From positions 248,001 to 312,000 of the forward strand of contig JAWKNZ010000003.1 in NCBI GenBank assembly GCA_041391425.1: a stretch of 64,000 nucleotides of DNA. Reading direction: 5' to 3'. The translations under genes and the position numbers were made by a program. Shown one piece after another: positions 61,247-64,000 of this stretch; position 1 is the stretch's first letter; the number at the start of each line of letters is the position of its first letter. This DNA is from JAWKNZ01 sp041391425. Lineage in GTDB: Bacteria > Bdellovibrionota_B > Oligoflexia > Oligoflexales > JAWKNZ01. Below the pieces are notes generated by a model. It saw nothing but the letters and a program-made list of their open reading frames with translations. It was not told the origin of the DNA and ran no database searches.

Positions 61247-62375
61247 ATGGAGTCTTATTTGGATATTAACACACTGAACATTAAAGTTAAGGAAATGAGA
61301 GAGCGCAGTAAGCAAGTATGGGGGTTTCTTTGACGTCGAAAGTAAAAAATCTAGATTACGGGATTTGAACGATTCTATAGAGGCAAATCCTGACTTTTGG
61401 AATAATCCCGAGGATTCGGCTTCTGTTTTGCAAGAAAAGAAGCTGCTTGAGAAGGCTATATCTAGAGCTGATAGTATGCTGCAAATGCAAAGTGATTTGG
61501 GTGCGGCTTTGGAGTTGGCGGAGGAAGGGGATGAGTTTCGCCAAGAGGCGGAAGATATTTATGTGGCCTTAGAAAAAGAATTAGAAGCGCTGGAAGTTCA
61601 AAGCCTTTTGAACGGTGAGCATGATCAGTGTAATGCATTGGTTACAATAAACGCAGGCGCTGGTGGGACGGAGTCATGTGATTGGGCTTCGATGATTATG
61701 CGAATGTATTTGCGTTATGTTGAAAAGCAAGGTTGGGGATCTGAGATTCACGACTTGCAGGATGGTGATGAGGCTGGAATTAAAAGTGTGACTTTTGAGG
61801 TAACGGGAGAGTTCGCTTTTGGTTTGTTAAAAGCAGAGTCTGGAGTTCATCGGTTGGTGCGTATTAGCCCATTTGATGCTAATGCAAAAAGACACACGAG
61901 TTTTTGTTCTGTCTTTGTATCTCCTGTCATTGATGATGCTATAGAAATAGAAATTAATCCTGCTGATCTGCGCATTGACACTTACCGCGCAAGCGGTGCT
62001 GGTGGCCAGCATGTTAATAGGACCGATTCTGCGGTACGGATAACTCATCAACCATCGGGTATTGTTGTCCAGAGTCAGAGCCAACGCTCGCAGCATCAGA
62101 ACCGTGATACTTGCATGAAACTGTTGCGCAGTAAGCTTTACGAGTTGGAGTTGCAAGAGCGTCGTAAAAAGCAGCAGGATGTTGAGGCTGGCAAGAGTGA
62201 TATAGCTTTTGGTAGCCAGATTCGCAGCTATGTGTTGCATCCATACAAGATGGTAAAGGATCACCGAACAAAATATGAAAGTCATGCTCCCGAACAGGTT
62301 TTGGATGGAGCTATTGATGAATTTATTAATTCTTATCTCACCAGTATGGTAGCTTCCAGGCAAGTAGTGCAGTAG
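61247..62375 (+). CDS. prfB: Peptide chain release factor 2, with programmed +1 frameshift
   Basis: Releases the finished chain at UGA and UAA. Translation starts at ATG 61247, reads 28 codons to CTT (61328-61330), meets TGA, shifts +1 and continues with GAC from 61332 to the stop at 62375, 375 residues in all. The downstream frame has the anticodon-like SPF in VRISPFDANAKRHTSF and the peptide-release GGQ in ASGAGGQHVNRTDSAV. The shift makes the gene self-controlled: low RF2 slows UGA reading and favours the shift. The 28-residue first part is ordinary RF2 N-terminus (LNIKVKEMRERSKQVW). It stands alone, divergent from the motility cluster. Confidence 0.93.
61317..61334 (+). promoter_or_regulatory. 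Programmed frameshift site in prfB
   Basis: A run of five G (61320-61324) mimics a Shine-Dalgarno just before the slippery CTT-TGA-C (61328-61334). This is the classic RF2 autoregulatory site, with the spacing as in E. coli. Confidence 0.92.
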
Positions 62376-62746
62376 GCAATAATGATTTTTCTGCTAATAT
62401 TTCCGGTTTTTTTTGACAGCTCCCCTATTTAACGACTATCATTTAATGGGGGAGTTGGGTTTGTTGAGCTGATTATAAATTCAACAAATTCATTTAGAGA
62501 GCTTAGGCTTTCTATCCAAGTTTATTTTTATCGAGTCAATTTTTTCTTGTTAGAAGTCGTTTAACGTGCAGAGTAATAGGGCGTAAAGAAAGTCCCGGAG
62601 TTGTGTGTTGTTTTCCTAACGGGGCGTTTTTTACTCAAGCATTGCGAGGGTTGTTTTACGTCAGACAGCTTTATATGAAAAAACTTCGGACTTGAGGTTA
62701 AACATTATTTATAATAATGGCTCAAAAATATGTGAAAGGGCAGCCG
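62376..62746. other. Gap between prfB and prkA
   Basis: No gene seen. Near its left end is the hairpin listed separately. The remainder is AT-rich with one GC-rich patch near 62578-62630; the prkA promoter should lie here. Confidence 0.4.
62420..62454 (+). terminator. Hairpin, possible prfB terminator
   Basis: A 10-bp stem CTCCCCTATT / AATGGGGGAG (one T-G pair) with a 15-base loop. The following bases are T-rich (TTGGGTTTGTTG) but not a clean T run, so the termination role is uncertain. Confidence 0.35.
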
Positions 62747-64000
62747 ATGGATTCTAGCAAAATACTAGAAATATTGAATAAGTCTTCGATGATTGAGGAG
62801 CATAAAGAGCTTAATTGGTCCGGAAATTTTCCTGAATATCTGGATATGGTAATTGAAAGGCCTGAAATTGCTCGTTCAGCCTTTCAAAGGCTTTATGACA
62901 TGATCGAAAGCTACGGTAACAGCACTTATGTTGAGTATAAGAAAAAAATTACTCATTGGAATTTTTTTGATGATCCAATTGATAATGGTAAAGATGCAAT
63001 TTTTGGTTTGGATGTGCATTTGCAAAAACTTGTTAATGTTATCAAAGCCGGAGCTTATCGGTATGGCCCTGAAAAAAGAGTAATATTGTTACACGGGCCT
63101 GTTGGTTCGGCTAAGTCAACCATAGCTAGGCTTTTGAAAAAGGGCTTGGAGCTCTATTCGCGGACGCGTGAAGGTGCTCTTTATACCTATGAGTGGAAAA
63201 ACCTTAGAGAAGTCCTCGACATGGACGATGGATTTGTTTCTCCTATGCATGAGGAGCCTTTGAGGTTGATCCCAGCAGAGCATCGAGGTGCTGTTTTAGA
63301 GATTATTAATAAAGGAAGAGACAGAAGTAGGCAAATCACAATCGATGGAGATTTGAATCCAGCTTGTCGATTTGTGTTTAAGAGCCTTATGGAGCATTAT
63401 GATGGTGATTGGAATAAAATTGTCAGTAATCATGTGACAGTGAAACGTATGGTCTTATCAGAAAAGGACAGGGTAGGGATTGGAACGTTCCAGCCTAAAG
63501 ATGAAAAGAATCAAGATTCAACTGAATTGACCGGTGATATTAATTATCGAAAAATTGCAATTTATGGCTCGGATTCTGATCCACGTGCTTTCAATTTCGA
63601 TGGTGAATTTAACGTTGCGAATAGAGGTCTTATAGAGTTTGTTGAAGTATTGAAATTAGATGTAGCATTCCTCTATGATTTGTTAACAGCAAGTCAGGAG
63701 CATAAGATTAAGCCTAAAAAATTCGCTCAAACTGATATTGACGAGGTTATTTTAGGTCATACTAACGAGCCAGAATATCGTAAGCTACAAAGCAACGAGT
63801 TTATGGAAGCTCTTCGTGATAGGACTGTTAAGATTGACGTTCCTTATATTACGAGACTTGATAAAGAAGTGAAGATTTATGAAAAAGATTTTAATTCTGA
63901 GACTGTTCCACATATCCATATTGCTCCGCATACGATAAAGATGGCATCAATGTGGGCTATCCTTACGAGGTTAGAACCACCTAAAAAAGCGAATTTGACG
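62747..64000 (+). CDS. prkA: PrkA-family serine protein kinase, N-terminal part
   Basis: Open to the right edge (418 codons from the ATG at 62747). That ATG is chosen because GAAAGGG lies 6-7 bases upstream; an ATG ten codons earlier is in frame. Family marks: FPEYLDMVIERPEIARSAFQ and RLYDMIESYG at the start, the P-loop LLHGPVGSAKSTIARLLKKG of the AAA+ domain, then NKGRDRSRQITIDGDLNPAC and FVEVLKLDVAFLYDLLTASQ. PrkA proteins act in stationary-phase and stress responses, and recent work treats some as AAA+ proteases rather than kinases. The C-terminal kinase-like part is beyond the window. Confidence 0.92.
   Translation, partial: MDSSKILEILNKSSMIEEHKELNWSGNFPEYLDMVIERPEIARSAFQRLYDMIESYGNSTYVEYKKKITHWNFFDDPIDNGKDAIFGLDVHLQKLVNVIKAGAYRYGPEKRVILLHGPVGSAKSTIARLLKKGLELYSRTREGALYTYEWKNLREVLDMDDGFVSPMHEEPLRLIPAEHRGAVLEIINKGRDRSRQITIDGDLNPACRFVFKSLMEHYDGDWNKIVSNHVTVKRMVLSEKDRVGIGTFQPKDEKNQDSTELTGDINYRKIAIYGSDSDPRAFNFDGEFNVANRGLIEFVEVLKLDVAFLYDLLTASQEHKIKPKKFAQTDIDEVILGHTNEPEYRKLQSNEFMEALRDRTVKIDVPYITRLDKEVKIYEKDFNSETVPHIHIAPHTIKMASMWAILTRLEPPKKANLT

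Noticed and set aside
62578..62605. RNase P-like AAAGTCCCGG word
   Set aside because: No further RNase P RNA blocks or long-range pairing are present.

Overview
The window is AT-rich bacterial chromosome. Its mix of genes suggests the Bdellovibrionota/Oligoflexia (delta-proteobacteria-like) group: a flbD-motA-motB-TPR-chemoreceptor cluster, a RodZ-like HTH membrane protein beside a TPR lipoprotein, a PilZ-TPR-LysM operon, a DUF4360 secreted protein, PrkA kinase, and many fast-evolving lipoproteins. This placement is an inference from gene content; there is no rRNA here to confirm it. I found no rRNA, tRNA, CRISPR array or complete insertion sequence.

Layout. 1-2.5 kb: start of a CtpA-type protease, a TPR lipoprotein and a RodZ-like protein. 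2.5-4.5 kb: a possible structured RNA with a terminator, a lipoprotein and a dispersed repeat. 4.5-12.2 kb: methyltransferase, panC, plsB, rsgA (frame broken), an acyl-CoA dehydrogenase and a degenerate EEP-fold lipoprotein. 13.3-16.8 kb: PilZ, TPR lipoprotein and LysM operon. 16.8-18.9 kb: queD-like and nnr. 19.4-22.7 kb: acpP, rpiB, glyA (in-frame TGA), nrdR and ribE. 22.7-36.8 kb: accessory island with a DUF4360 protein, an RND exporter, a lipoprotein, a giant enediyne-type iterative polyketide synthase and a phytoene-desaturase-like flavoenzyme. 36.8-40.6 kb: ribB with a dead GTP-cyclohydrolase domain, ribH, nusB, an unknown gene and dapF. 40.6-45.3 kb: large lipoproteins, one split by a frameshift. 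45.5-51.1 kb: a YdcF-like protein and a single-polypeptide topoisomerase III-RecQ fusion. 52-54.4 kb: a ChaN-like protein and a small wHTH-like regulator. 54.6-60.8 kb: chemoreceptor, TPR protein, motB, motA, flbD. 61.2-64 kb: prfB with its programmed +1 frameshift, then prkA running off the edge.

Most notable points: (1) the enediyne-type PKS carries a C-terminal double-hotdog thioesterase-like region where known enediyne synthases have a phosphopantetheinyl transferase, and it is coupled to a flavoenzyme; (2) this island lies between nrdR-ribE and ribB-ribH-nusB, genes that are neighbours in many proteobacteria; (3) RecQ is fused behind topoisomerase III; (4) three families of small inverted-repeat elements are present, one with a clear 8-bp target duplication and another as two nearly identical copies; (5) a chemoreceptor carries a CheZ-like phosphatase motif.

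Caution on quality: rsgA, the PKS (twice) and one lipoprotein gene each lack one base, and glyA has one nonsense codon. Because housekeeping genes are among those broken, base-call or assembly errors are at least as likely as real gene decay.
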